DNA of 58,990 nucleotides from NCBI GenBank assembly GCA_022826925.1, contig JAJDTX010000080.1, forward strand, positions 1 to 58,990, written 5' to 3'. This document shows, piece after piece, positions 1 through 9,127 of the stretch. The translations under genes and the position numbers were made by a program. Each line of letters starts with the position of its first letter. The first letter of the stretch is position 1. This DNA is from Bryobacterales bacterium (GTDB lineage Bacteria; Acidobacteriota; Terriglobia; Bryobacterales; UBA6623). The notes beneath the pieces are model-generated. The model saw only the letters and a program-made list of their open reading frames with translations, was not told where the DNA came from and ran no database searches.

Positions 1-1000
1 GCGCCAGCACTTCGGCCTCCAGCGGCTGGTGCTGGTGGGCGACCGCGGCATGCTCACCGACACCCAGATCCAGACCCTGCGCGACTACCCCGGCCTGGGC
101 TGGATCTCGGCCCTGCGCCACCACGACATCCGCCGCCTGGCACAGGAAGGCAGCGTCCAGATGTCGCTCTTCGACGAGCGCAACCTAGCCGAGATCCACT
201 CCCCGCTGTACCCCGACGAGCGCCTCATCGTGTGCTGCAACCCGGCCCTGGCCGAACGCCGCCGACACAAGCGCGAAGCGCTGCTGGAGGCCGCCGAGCA
301 AGACCTGGCGCGCATCCAGCGCGAAGTGGCGCGGCGCACCAAGAAGCCGCTGCTAGAGGCCACCATCGCCGAGAAGGTGGGGCGCGCCAAGCAGCGTTCC
401 AAGGTCGCCAAGCACTTCCAGACCCAGATCGCAGACGGCAGCTTGCAGTTCTGCCGGGACGCGCACTCGATCGAGCGCGAGGCGGCCTTGGACGGTTTGT
501 ACGTGATCCGCGCCAGCCAGAGCGATCTGTCGGCCGCAGATGTGGTGCGCAGCTACAAGCAGCTCACCCGCGTCGAGAACGCTTTCCGCTGCCTCAAGAC
601 CGTGGACTTGCAGGTGCGCCCGATCCGCCACCGCAGCGAGCAGCGCGTGCGCGCTCACCTGCTGCTGTGCCTGCTGGCGTACTACGTGGAGTGGCACCTG
701 CGGCAAGCCTTGGCCGAGCTGCTGTTCGAAGACGAGGACTTGGCGGGCTGGCAGGCGCGCCGGGATCCGGTGGAGGCGGCCCAGCCGCGCAAGGAAGTGC
801 AAGCGAAAAAGAACCGGCGCAAGACGGCGGCGGGCTTGGAACTGCACAGCTTCTCGACGTTGTTGCAGGTGCTGGGCACGCGCTGTCGCCATCAATGCCG
901 CCTACAGGGGGATGCCAATGGGCCCACCGTGGAGCGGCTGACGGAGCCGAGCACTTTGCAGAAGCGTGCGCTTGAACTGGTCAGGATGTTCCCAGTGTAG
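1..1000 (+). CDS. IS1634-type DDE transposase, 5' end outside the window
   Basis: This is the C-terminal part of an insertion-sequence transposase, which cuts and joins DNA at the ends of its own element. The reading frame is already open at base 2, so the gene begins before the window. Seen: a VLVGDRG strand at about bases 26-49, which fits the second catalytic Asp. A lysine/arginine-rich helical insertion follows. Near base 560 comes YKQLTRVENAFRCLK, where Glu-x6-Lys fits the catalytic Glu and the Y-R-E-K signature of IS4-superfamily enzymes. The following PIRHRSEQRVRAHLLLCLLAYY matches the IS1634 C-terminus. The tail is basic and ends at a TAG stop. The right-hand inverted repeat cannot be defined because the left end is not visible. 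It is unrelated in sequence to the second transposase at 17.7-19.5 kb. Confidence 0.85.
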   Translation, partial: RQHFGLQRLVLVGDRGMLTDTQIQTLRDYPGLGWISALRHHDIRRLAQEGSVQMSLFDERNLAEIHSPLYPDERLIVCCNPALAERRRHKREALLEAAEQDLARIQREVARRTKKPLLEATIAEKVGRAKQRSKVAKHFQTQIADGSLQFCRDAHSIEREAALDGLYVIRASQSDLSAADVVRSYKQLTRVENAFRCLKTVDLQVRPIRHRSEQRVRAHLLLCLLAYYVEWHLRQALAELLFEDEDLAGWQARRDPVEAAQPRKEVQAKKNRRKTAAGLELHSFSTLLQVLGTRCRHQCRLQGDANGPTVERLTEPSTLQKRALELVRMFPV

Positions 1001-1417
1001 GACAACTCCAAATCCAGCTAAGACTATGCATTACAGGGACTTCCCTTCGCTTCCGGCCCGGAACTTCGGGCTAGGACCGTTCCGGGGTGTAGCGACGAAG
1101 TACCTGAACAGCTACCTGCGCTGGTTTCAGGAAGTCGGATTGGTGGGAGAGGCATCTCCACGGAGTTGTTTGGTGGCCTCGATGACACCCCGATGCATAC
1201 ATTTCGCTAGTTGAGCCAAAGGGAAACTTGGTGAGTCGATCTATGGCGGCGGTGGGATCTAGGATCAGTCGTCGGGCGCAATCCAACGAAGGCTACTTCT
1301 GACTCACTTAGCGGAAGGATGGGATGTCGTTCCGCGGGAAGTGCGCCGCGTCTGTCTGCGGCGACGTTGCCTGGAGGAGGATGCTTCAGCAGGTTAAGAC
1401 TGCAAGGCCAACAGGGA
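1001..1417. other. Intergenic stretch without a supportable gene
   Basis: This stretch separates the transposase from the end of the ABC permease gene. I see no frame with convincing protein similarity. The short open frames here (82 aa plus strand, 71 aa minus strand) have arginine/proline-biased composition typical of high-GC noise. It presumably holds the right end of the first IS and the 3' side of the transporter operon. The sugar-binding protein expected beside such transporters is not here. Confidence 0.5.
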
Positions 1418-2359
1418 TCACGAAGCGAAGCGTCGCTTGCGTGCCACGTCTAGAGCCACGGCCAAGATGATGACCGCTCCGATGATCACCTGTTGCCAAT
1501 ACGGATTGATCCCCAGCAAGTCGCTGCCGTTGGAAAGCAGGCCCATGATGAAGGCTCCGATCAACGTTCCGATCACCGTGCCCTCGCCCCCGGTCAGGCT
1601 GCCGCCGCCGATCACTACTGCCGCAATCACTTGCAGCTCGTAAGTGACGCCGGCGGTGGGCTGGCCGGTCATCAGGCGGGACGTCTCGATCATCCCGGCC
1701 AAGCCGGTCAGCAATCCGCAGATGGCGTAGATCGCCACCTTGAAGCGCCCCACGGGAATACCGGCATAGATCGCCGCCGCTTCGTTGCTGCCAATCGCGT
1801 ACGTATAGCGCCCCAGTTTGGTCGAGTGCAGGACGAAGTGCGCCACGAACACGCAGGCGACCAGGACTACCAGCACGAACGGTGCCGGGCCGATTGTGCC
1901 CTCGCCAAGAAAGCCATGCTCCTTCGGCAGCCCTACCACGGGCAATCCGCCGGAAATCACCAACGTGAGACCGCGCACGATTCCCAAAGTGCCTAGGGTC
2001 ACGATGAACGGCGGGATGCGCAGGCGCGCGATCATCAATCCATTCACACAGCCCCAGAGCGTGCCGGCCAGGCCACCCACGACCATCCCGAGCATCACTG
2101 AGTCGGTCGAGACCATCGTCATCGTCCCGACCACGCCCGAAAAAGCGAGGATCGACCCTACCGACAGATCAATCCCGCCGGAAACGATAACGAGGGTCAT
2201 GCCCAGCGCCATGATGTTGATCACGGCGGTCTGGCGAATCACGCTGGAGATGTTCGTCGTCGTGAGGAAGTACGGCGAGACGATCGATAAGATCACGAAC
2301 AGCGCGGCCAAGCTGATAAACGGCAAGAATCGCTGGACGACTGAATTTTCTCTCGGCAT
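1418..2359 (-). CDS. Ribose/xylose-type sugar ABC transporter permease (RbsC-like)
   Basis: Inner-membrane channel subunit of a CUT2-class sugar importer, 313 aa, the usual length for RbsC-type permeases (BPD_transp_2 family). Seen: a hydrophobic N-terminal segment, then about eight to ten further hydrophobic segments. The family signature GGIDLSVGS lies around residue 60, and the cytoplasmic coupling region has GSNEAAAIYAGIPV. The C-terminus is hydrophobic with a basic RKRR tail. It starts at ATG 15 bases after the stop of the ATPase gene, so the two are almost certainly co-transcribed and form one complex. Substrate cannot be read from the sequence. The transporter class imports aldoses, and sugar enzymes elsewhere in the window make a sugar role reasonable. 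Confidence 0.9.
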   Translation of the reverse strand: MPRENSVVQRFLPFISLAALFVILSIVSPYFLTTTNISSVIRQTAVINIMALGMTLVIVSGGIDLSVGSILAFSGVVGTMTMVSTDSVMLGMVVGGLAGTLWGCVNGLMIARLRIPPFIVTLGTLGIVRGLTLVISGGLPVVGLPKEHGFLGEGTIGPAPFVLVVLVACVFVAHFVLHSTKLGRYTYAIGSNEAAAIYAGIPVGRFKVAIYAICGLLTGLAGMIETSRLMTGQPTAGVTYELQVIAAVVIGGGSLTGGEGTVIGTLIGAFIMGLLSNGSDLLGINPYWQQVIIGAVIILAVALDVARKRRFAS

Positions 2360-2374
2360 CGCTACTCGCTCTCG

Positions 2375-3826
2375 CTACTGTGTGACCGCGTGATGCATGA
2401 TCTCCTGCTGCGTCGTCTCGCGCGGCAGTTCCGCCACTAGCTCGCCCTCTCGCATGACCAAGATCCGGTCGGCGACCTGCAGCAGTTCCGGCAGCTCCGA
2501 ACTGACCATCAAGATCGCCTTGCCTTGTTTTGCCAGCTCGTCCATCAAGGCGAATACCTCGGCCTTCGCGCCCACGTCGATGCCGCGCGTCGGCTCGTCG
2601 AACAACACGATGTCCGTATCTCGGAACATCCACTTCGCAATCACTATCTTTTGCTGGTTGCCGCCGCTGAGCTCGGAAGCCTTCTGTTCCACAGAGTCGG
2701 CTTGCATCTGCAGCTTTTCCCGCAACTGCTCGGCGACGGCCTTCTCTTTGGAGACCTGCACCACCTCTGCGGTGCATAGCGCGTCTAGGTTGGCCAGCGT
2801 GGTATTCGTACGAATCGAGAGGTTGACGGCTAGGCCCGTCCGTTGGCGATCTTCCGTTACGAGCGCGATCCCGGCTGCTACCGCATCGCTCGGGGAGTTG
2901 ATGTCGACCGGCTCCCCGTTGACGGCGACAGTGCCGTGCCCTGCCGGCGTGATGCCGAAGATGGTTTCGCACACTTCCGTGCGGCCCGCCCCGATCAGCC
3001 CGGCCATGCCGACGATCTCGCCGGCCCGCAACTCGAACTCTGCATCCGGCAGGTTCACCTTCAATCGCGTCTCGCCTGGAGTTTCCTTGCCGCGTTGCAT
3101 GGATGCGGAGATGTCGCGCCCAACCATGTGATGCACGATTTCGGCCGTGGTAATTTCGGCTGCAGGGCCGCTATGGATCGTCCTGCCATCACGCAGGATC
3201 GTCACGCGGTCAGCGATTTCCTCGAGTTCGACTAGGCGGTGGGTGATGTAAATGATTCCGATGCCCTTCTCGCGCAGGGCGTGTACCGTCCGAAAGACCT
3301 CGGAAGCCTCCGCATCTGAGAGCGACGAAGTCGGCTCGTCAAATATCAGAAGAGATGACTTGCCATGCAAGGCGCGGCAGATCTCGACGATTTGCTTTTG
3401 GGCGGGGCTCAGCGTCTCGACTTTCCAGTCTCCTTTGACGGGGAAGTGATGGGCTTGGAGGATATCGTCCGCGGCCTCGATCATGCCGCGCCGGTCCAAG
3501 CGAATGCCGCTCATGCGCTCGCGGCCGAGGAAGATGTTCTGAGCGACCGTCAAGTGGGGCGCTAGCAGCGACTCTTGGTGGACCATGTGGATGCCCACGC
3601 GATGCGCGGCGGCGGGCTCGGCGAAATCGACGCTTTCCCCCTTCCAGCGCATGTCGCCGCCATCGCGGCGCTGCATGCCGGCCACGATCTTCATCAAGGT
3701 CGACTTGCCCGCGCCGTTCTCTCCGACTAGGGCATGCACCTGGCCGGGATCGACACTTAGGGTGCCGTCAAGGAGTGCATGAACACCGCCGAAGCTCTTG
3801 CGGATCGACGAAAGCTCCAGAAGCAT
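2375..3826 (-). CDS. Sugar ABC transporter ATP-binding protein, double-ABC (RbsA-like)
   Basis: Cytoplasmic ATPase that powers the adjacent sugar permease, 483 aa from the chosen ATG. Two ABC modules are fused, as in RbsA/XylG. Module 1 has Walker A GENGAGKST at about residues 35-43, LSPAQKQ as the signature region and Walker B LLIFDEPTSSL. Module 2 has the degenerate Walker A typical of the family (AGLIGAGRTEV), a canonical LSGGNQQK signature and Walker B VLFDEPTRGID. An upstream in-frame start nine codons earlier exists. I prefer this ATG because MLLELSSIRKSF begins the conserved domain directly. The gene is first in the visible operon. No periplasmic binding protein gene precedes or follows, which is unusual for this class. 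Confidence 0.92.
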   Translation of the reverse strand: MLLELSSIRKSFGGVHALLDGTLSVDPGQVHALVGENGAGKSTLMKIVAGMQRRDGGDMRWKGESVDFAEPAAAHRVGIHMVHQESLLAPHLTVAQNIFLGRERMSGIRLDRRGMIEAADDILQAHHFPVKGDWKVETLSPAQKQIVEICRALHGKSSLLIFDEPTSSLSDAEASEVFRTVHALREKGIGIIYITHRLVELEEIADRVTILRDGRTIHSGPAAEITTAEIVHHMVGRDISASMQRGKETPGETRLKVNLPDAEFELRAGEIVGMAGLIGAGRTEVCETIFGITPAGHGTVAVNGEPVDINSPSDAVAAGIALVTEDRQRTGLAVNLSIRTNTTLANLDALCTAEVVQVSKEKAVAEQLREKLQMQADSVEQKASELSGGNQQKIVIAKWMFRDTDIVLFDEPTRGIDVGAKAEVFALMDELAKQGKAILMVSSELPELLQVADRILVMREGELVAELPRETTQQEIMHHAVTQ

Positions 3827-3988
3827 GACACTGCCGGAGCCTGCTGCCGGCAAAAAACCAAGCGTAGCACAGCAAGTCGCGACCGTTGTCTCGGTTCGGC
3901 GGTGCCATTTGCAGGACCCATTGCGGGAGTCTGCGACTCGGCAGAACCGGTCAGACAGGCCGGGCGCCCGCCATGCCCGACACGGCCG

Positions 3989-4729
3989 TCAGTTCTTGAA
4001 GCGGATGCCTGTGCTGCGTGTGCCGATTGGCATTTCGTCCCACGTCCGGCCGTCCAACACCCGTCCAGTGCGCTTCTTGAACACGCCGCCCCATTGTTTG
4101 AAGAAGAACGGCACTCGCTGGCACAGGCATCTGTCGCGGATTTCCCGCACCCAGTCAGCCTCCATGGGCCGGGCGCCCGGGCCAGACTCGCCGCCGGCGA
4201 TCACCCAGTGAATATCGGTCAGGTCGAGGGACGAAAGCGGCCCAAGCAGCGGTTCAAGCGACAGAAACTTGGTCGCGGCCCCGGTTGCCCGCAGGCGATC
4301 GATTCGTTCTAGCCATGCCGCGCTCTCGACGCTGACTCCTAGCCAAATATTGGGCGACCAATCGAGAGAAGCGTTCATCGCGATGGCCCGGCGGGGCCGC
4401 TTGGTCAGGACTTGGAAGGTGTGCCTAGGGGCGTGGTTCATTACCGCAAAGACAGACTGAATGAAGTCTGTCGGAACTGCATCGTGAAACAGGTCCGACA
4501 TCGAGTTGACGAAGACAAGGCGCGGCTTGGACCACCCGAGAGGCTCGTCGAGTGTCGCTGGGTGGATAGCGACCTCGAAGCCGTTCCGATACTTCGCAGC
4601 GCCCATCGCCCGCAGCCGCTTCGCCATCCGTTCGGCATAGCAGTGCTTGCAGCCCGGGCTAATCTTCGAGCACCCCGTGACGGGATTCCATGTGGTCTCG
4701 GTCCATTCGATCTGCGAGGCGGACGACAT
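3989..4729 (-). CDS. Phage Gp37/Gp68-family three-Cys protein (DUF5131)
   Basis: A 246-aa member of the DUF5131 family, first named from phage proteins Gp37/Gp68. The N-terminus reads [14 protein letters not shown] and continues into a Cys-x6-Cys-x2-Cys cluster ([14 protein letters not shown], about residues 20-33), the three-Cys motif. Further conserved-looking patches are [31 protein letters not shown] and [14 protein letters not shown]. The cluster and the TIM-barrel-like spacing suggest a radical-SAM-like or metal-binding fold, but the biochemical activity is not established. The family usually sits beside a TcmP partner. Here only a short probable partner remnant lies two bases upstream. 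No phage structural genes are nearby, so this looks like a stand-alone mobile or defence-type gene rather than prophage. Confidence 0.88.
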   Translation of the reverse strand: MSSASQIEWTETTWNPVTGCSKISPGCKHCYAERMAKRLRAMGAAKYRNGFEVAIHPATLDEPLGWSKPRLVFVNSMSDLFHDAVPTDFIQSVFAVMNHAPRHTFQVLTKRPRRAIAMNASLDWSPNIWLGVSVESAAWLERIDRLRATGAATKFLSLEPLLGPLSSLDLTDIHWVIAGGESGPGARPMEADWVREIRDRCLCQRVPFFFKQWGGVFKKRTGRVLDGRTWDEMPIGTRSTGIRFKN

Positions 4730-4731
4730 GA

Positions 4732-4854
4732 TCAGATGTGTTCCAAGATGTGCTTCGCGATCTTCTTCGCTGCACCGGTCCCGCGCGGGTTCCCAACGCA
4801 GAATGTTAACTCGAAGAGCGGCGGGTTGTTCGCCGCCAGAGTCGTGCGGCTCAT
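4732..4854 (-). pseudogene. Probable 3' remnant of a TcmP (three-Cys-motif partner) gene
   Basis: A 40-codon frame ends in TGA two bases before the ATG of the DUF5131 gene, the spacing of a translationally coupled partner. Its tail reads [20 protein letters not shown], which resembles the end of TcmP proteins (a hydrophobic strand, then N/H-P-x-G, then a basic helix). The frame has no coherent protein sequence further upstream, where the end of the TonB-dependent receptor gene soon begins. The body of the gene therefore seems to have been lost. Recognition rests on a short stretch plus known gene adjacency, so it is tentative. It could also be a genuine small leader peptide. Confidence 0.35.
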
Positions 4855-4923
4855 TCGGATCCGCTGGCCTGTTCTGCTAGTCGCCCCGGGCGAACTCGAA
4901 TGTTCCCAACATGCCAGCGGTGG

Positions 4924-7900
4924 CTAGAAGAAGAATCGTGCGCCGAGCTGAAGCTGGAAGGGGCTCACGCCCGGTATCTGGCGATTGCTGCGGTTGTACG
5001 CGCCGTCCTCGTCCCTCAGGCGCATGAAGTTCGGCTGGGCGCCGACCGCCTCGCCCGTGCTCAGGTCCAAGCCCGGCCCGAATGTTGTGTTGAATCCCGC
5101 GAGCTCGACATTGGGCAGATTGAACGCATTGAAGAGCTCTGCCGAGAGCTGGACGAACGCCCGCTCGGTGAGGGAGATGCTCTTCATCACCCGCATGTCA
5201 AAGTTCCGCAAGCCACGATTGCGGAAACTGTTGCGGCCCAGGAACACGCCGGGGGCGCTCATGCCGCGGTCGCCTCGGCTGGAACGGTCGCCGTTCAAGT
5301 CCCGGCCTGCGACGGGGTTGATGGGCGGCCCCGAAGTGATGCGGGCGATCCCGGACCAAGAAATCCCGAGCGGCAGCCTCAGCACTGCGTTGGACGTGAA
5401 CTGGTGCCGGATGTCCTGATTGGCCGGCCCGTAATCGCTGCCGAGCGCGAACGGGTCGTTATAGCCGAAGCCGGTCGCGCTGCGCTCGTTGTCATCATCG
5501 GAAAACGTTCGGGACCACGTATAGAAGCCTTCCCACTGCAGGGCACTTCCGGGCCGGTACTTCGCCGACATCGTCACGCCCCGGTAGAGCGACCGGGCGG
5601 ACGATTCGCGGACGGTGACCGATCCGAGCGAGGAGATCGGACGGGCGCGCCCGTTGATGAACGGGATCATCGCCGGGTCTCCGGCCCGCACCGCGGGTAG
5701 CGGCAGGTTGAAGTCCTTGTTCCGTTGCAGGTGGGCGGTGTTGACGTTCTGGAAGACCGCGCCGACGACGAAGTCCGGAGTGACTTCGTGGTCGATTCCA
5801 GCGGTGAGCGAGACCGACCGGGGGTTCCTGTAGTCGTCCGCGAACGTGATCGGCTGGGCGCCGGCGAATGGATCCGTGCCGCCGCCCGCAACTTGCTGGA
5901 CTTGCTCCACCGTGAAGACAGGCATTTCGCCTAGCGGGGTCTGGTTGAGGTCAATGCCAGCCGCGCGGAACTGCTGGTAGATCGTGCTTTCGGTTGTCGG
6001 AAGCGCAAGGGACAGGTTGCCGGGCGTCGAGCGGAAGTTGTTGACCGGATCCGACAGCAGCAGCAGCGGAGTCGCCGCATAGTAAATCCCGAAGCTGCCC
6101 CGCAAGACGGTCCGGTCCGACTTGGAGAAAGGACGGTAGGCAAATCCGAAGCGCGGCATGATCTGGTCGATCGCGTCCGGGATCACGGCAGGGTCCGTGC
6201 GCCCGAACGGTAGATCTGCGTCTCGCACGCGCGCGACCAAGTCTGTATTGGTGGCTTGCGGGTCGGGGTTGTCCTGCGCTTCCCATCGGAGGCCGTAATT
6301 GAGCGTGATCCGCGGAGAGATGCGCCAGCTGTCGAGCGCAAAAAGCGCGAGCTGGCCTTGTTGCATAGCGGTGTGGAGGTTCCCGACCTGACGCAAGTAG
6401 AGACCGGCGCAGTCGAACCGATTGGCGATTTGCCCCCCGGCAGACAGGCAGTCCAAGTGCTGGTCGGCGTCGGAGCCGAAGAGGATGAACCGGCCGAACT
6501 GGTGGAATCCAAAGTCCTGGCTGGCCGTCAGCCGGCTGTAATCTACGCCGAGCTTGACAGTGTGGGACCCGCTCGTCAGCGAGACGGCATCGTTGATCTG
6601 GACCCTGGTGTCCTGCTGGGTCGTGGGTAGGAAGCTGCGGGCGCCGAAGCGTCCGATCGTGGACTGGATCAGCGGGACCGAGGCATTGTTGAGGCGAGGA
6701 CGCTCCTCGCCGCTCGCCGTGACCCGCAGCTCGTTGGTCCAAGCCGGTGTCCAGAGGCTTGTGAGCTGCCCGGTGAAGTAGTGGATCCGGTCCTTCTCGG
6801 TTCCGTTGTTGCTCAAGGCCCGGTTCGTGCGCGACTGCCGGGGATTGCCGGTCGTCGAAGTATTGAGCGCGGTGGCGCTGGAGGTGTTGTACCGGAATGT
6901 CAGGGTCTGCGTGCCGCGGAGGTGCAAGTCCGTTTTCGGCGTGAACGCCCAAGCGTCGTTCGTGGACTCGAAGGGCTCCTCCAGGCTCGTGTAGAGATCG
7001 AACGCCTCCGGCCCCGCCTCCCGGGATGCCCTCGCGAGGCGCGGGAACTCCACTTGCCGGGGAGTGTCGGCAGACTGACGCTCTAGGGCGACGAAGAAGA
7101 ACGCCTGATTCCGGACGAGCGGGCCTCCCACGGAGCCGCCGGACTGTCGGAGGGTCTCGAGCACCTTCTCCCCGAACGGATCCTCGGCCCCCATGCTTCG
7201 GCCGCGGACCTGGTGGAAAGCGTCGCCTCGCAGCTTGTTGGTCCCGCCCTTGGTGATCACGTTGAGGATGCCCCCGGACGAGCGCCCGTACTCGGCGGTG
7301 TAGCCCGCGGAGACGGCTTGGAACTCTCGAATCGCGCTCTGAGGCACGGTGATCACGTAGTTGGACCGCTCTCCGCCCCGGATTCCTCCGAAGAACGGTT
7401 GGTTGTAGTCCGTTCCGTCCACCATCACGTTCGAATTGATGCCGCGCTGGCCGACGAACGACAGCTGGCCGCGCTGGCGGTCCACCTGTACCGTCGGCGT
7501 GAGCAGCGCGAAGTCTTGGAAGCGGCGGCCGTTAATCGGCAGGTCTCGAATCGCAGTGCCGTTGACGATGTTGTCCGAGGTCGATTGGGACGGGTCGATC
7601 AATGACGCCGCCACATCGATTTCCGTTCTTGTCTCCTCGATTCGCAGCGTGATGTCCGCCCGCACGGTGGTTCCCACGCTGACCAAGATGCCTTCGATCG
7701 AGGAGCGCGCGAAACCATCGGTTTCGGCCCGAATCGTGTACGGGCCCGGATCGACGCTGGAAGACTGGTATTCGCCGGCCCTGTTGGAGCGCAGTGCGCG
7801 CACCACTCCCGTGGTGTTGTTGACAAGCGTGACCTGTGCCTCCGCGACCGAGGCACCAGCCGGATCGAGAACAACACCGATGATCCGGCCCTTGTGGGCG

Positions 7901-7965
7901 TTGGTCTGGGCGGAGAGCGAGCCGATGCAGATCACCAGCAACAGCATTGGGCGAACGGGAATCAT
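4924..7965 (-). CDS. TonB-dependent receptor with carboxypeptidase-regulatory domain (Oar-like) 1
   Basis: Outer-membrane protein of 1013 aa. The chosen ATG gives a signal peptide (MIPVRPMLLLVICIGSLSAQ); a longer in-frame start would add 25 residues without export character. Next comes a CarboxypepD_reg-like beta-sandwich (GRIIGVVLDPAGASVAEAQV). A plug-like region follows (INGRRFQDFALLTP, then RGINSNVMVDGTDYNQPF and SGGILNVITKGGTN). A long beta-barrel ends in FQLQLGARFFF with the C-terminal aromatic typical of outer-membrane barrels. Members are very numerous in Acidobacteriota and are assumed to import or bind oligosaccharides or peptides. The ligand is unknown. A second, divergent paralogue lies on the same strand at 9.1-12.4 kb. 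Confidence 0.9.
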   Translation of the reverse strand: MIPVRPMLLLVICIGSLSAQTNAHKGRIIGVVLDPAGASVAEAQVTLVNNTTGVVRALRSNRAGEYQSSSVDPGPYTIRAETDGFARSSIEGILVSVGTTVRADITLRIEETRTEIDVAASLIDPSQSTSDNIVNGTAIRDLPINGRRFQDFALLTPTVQVDRQRGQLSFVGQRGINSNVMVDGTDYNQPFFGGIRGGERSNYVITVPQSAIREFQAVSAGYTAEYGRSSGGILNVITKGGTNKLRGDAFHQVRGRSMGAEDPFGEKVLETLRQSGGSVGGPLVRNQAFFFVALERQSADTPRQVEFPRLARASREAGPEAFDLYTSLEEPFESTNDAWAFTPKTDLHLRGTQTLTFRYNTSSATALNTSTTGNPRQSRTNRALSNNGTEKDRIHYFTGQLTSLWTPAWTNELRVTASGEERPRLNNASVPLIQSTIGRFGARSFLPTTQQDTRVQINDAVSLTSGSHTVKLGVDYSRLTASQDFGFHQFGRFILFGSDADQHLDCLSAGGQIANRFDCAGLYLRQVGNLHTAMQQGQLALFALDSWRISPRITLNYGLRWEAQDNPDPQATNTDLVARVRDADLPFGRTDPAVIPDAIDQIMPRFGFAYRPFSKSDRTVLRGSFGIYYAATPLLLLSDPVNNFRSTPGNLSLALPTTESTIYQQFRAAGIDLNQTPLGEMPVFTVEQVQQVAGGGTDPFAGAQPITFADDYRNPRSVSLTAGIDHEVTPDFVVGAVFQNVNTAHLQRNKDFNLPLPAVRAGDPAMIPFINGRARPISSLGSVTVRESSARSLYRGVTMSAKYRPGSALQWEGFYTWSRTFSDDDNERSATGFGYNDPFALGSDYGPANQDIRHQFTSNAVLRLPLGISWSGIARITSGPPINPVAGRDLNGDRSSRGDRGMSAPGVFLGRNSFRNRGLRNFDMRVMKSISLTERAFVQLSAELFNAFNLPNVELAGFNTTFGPGLDLSTGEAVGAQPNFMRLRDEDGAYNRSNRQIPGVSPFQLQLGARFFF

Positions 7966-8248
7966 GAACGCACTTGCCCAGCTCGCGACGCCGGCGTGGG
8001 CTGGCCAACAGGCGAGCCGGCCCGGAGCAGTTTCAACCAAGCGAAATCCTAGTGTCCCATCAGAAACCGCTCCAGAGCAACGAGCGGCCTGCTCGCATCG
8101 TGCGGGGCGCAGCGACAGCCAGTCCTCCGCCGATCACCCGGTAACACCCTTTCCAGGCCGGATTTGGGAATCCGGAGAAGGAGCGGGAAGGTGGCAACCG
8201 CCGGGCGTCTACGAGAGCCGTAGTCCGCCGGCTCGGCTATACTCAGCC

Positions 8249-8980
8249 ATGGCCGAATACGACTCGATCGCCTCCGGGTACAGTGACTCCAAGCAGCTGG
8301 CCTTCCGAGACCACGTCGAACGGCACACGCTCTTCCGGACGCTCGGCGACGTTGGAGGCGCACGCGTGCTGGACCTTGCGTGCGGAGACGGCTTCTACAC
8401 CCGGCTGCTCAAGCAAGCGGGCGCGTCGTCCGTAACCGGAGTGGACGTCTCGGCTGAGATGATCCGCTTGGCGGAGGAGAGCGAGCGCCGGAGTCCACTC
8501 GGATGCTCGTATGTCCGATCCGACGCTGCCGATTTCAGACCTTCCGAGCCGGTCGATCTTGTGGTGGCCGCGTACCTGCTCAACTACGCAAGGACCCGGG
8601 AAGAACTCGTCGGCCTCTGCCGCGTGTGCCGGGACTCGCTGCGCCCCGCCGGCCGGTTCGTGGGCTTGAACGACAATCCGCGCGTCCCTCCCGCCGGATC
8701 GGTAAGCTACCTCAAGTACGGGTTTGAGCGACGGTGCGACCGCTTCCCCCCTCGGGAGGGAGACCCGATCCGCTACATGTTCCCGACGGCAGATGGGAGT
8801 TCCATTGAATTCGCGAACTACTACCACTCCCCGGCAACCTACCAAGCTGCCTTCCGCGACGCTGGATTCCGGGATTTTCGCTGGGCACCCGTTTCGCTCG
8901 ACCCCGCGCAGGCGGGAGACTCCTTCTGGGACGATTTCATGCGGAGCCCGCCGATCATCGCGTTCTCGGCCGAGCCGTAA
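8249..8980 (+). CDS. Class I SAM-dependent methyltransferase
   Basis: Cytoplasmic methyltransferase of 243 aa. Seen: the SAM-binding motif I VLDLACGDGFYTRLL at about residues 37-51, the acidic end of strand two in VTGVDVSAEMI, motif II region SDAADF, and the motif III-like segment LRPAGRFVGLND. The start is ATG with MAEYDSIASGY, the usual beginning for UbiE/ubiquinone-like enzymes. A much longer open frame upstream overlaps the receptor gene on the other strand and has no domain, so I exclude it. The sequence fits the broad Methyltransf_11/25 group. The methyl acceptor cannot be predicted. It lies between two receptor genes transcribed in the opposite direction and so is probably its own unit. 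Confidence 0.85.
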   Translation: MAEYDSIASGYSDSKQLAFRDHVERHTLFRTLGDVGGARVLDLACGDGFYTRLLKQAGASSVTGVDVSAEMIRLAEESERRSPLGCSYVRSDAADFRPSEPVDLVVAAYLLNYARTREELVGLCRVCRDSLRPAGRFVGLNDNPRVPPAGSVSYLKYGFERRCDRFPPREGDPIRYMFPTADGSSIEFANYYHSPATYQAAFRDAGFRDFRWAPVSLDPAQAGDSFWDDFMRSPPIIAFSAEP

Positions 8981-9127
8981 GCGGCCGAGGGCCGCACCCG
9001 CGACTTCCGTCAGATCACCCGTCAGAAGCTGGGACCGGCCTATGGGTCTCGACGCTTGCGGGCCAAGTAGCCCGTCTCCGGCTTGTCGCGGAGTGCGTGG
9101 GCCGGAGCAGCCTCTGAAGCCTGAGCG

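Noticed and set aside
966..1214. Short plus-strand frame after the first transposase
   Set aside because: It overlaps the transposase end in another frame and shows no recognisable sequence; I consider it noise or IS debris.
3989..4729. Prophage region
   Set aside because: The Gp37/Gp68-type protein is the only phage-named gene; there are no capsid, tail, integrase or lysis genes nearby.
7436..8248. N-terminal extension of the methyltransferase frame
   Set aside because: Overlaps the receptor gene on the other strand and has no domain; the methyltransferase domain starts at ATG 8249.
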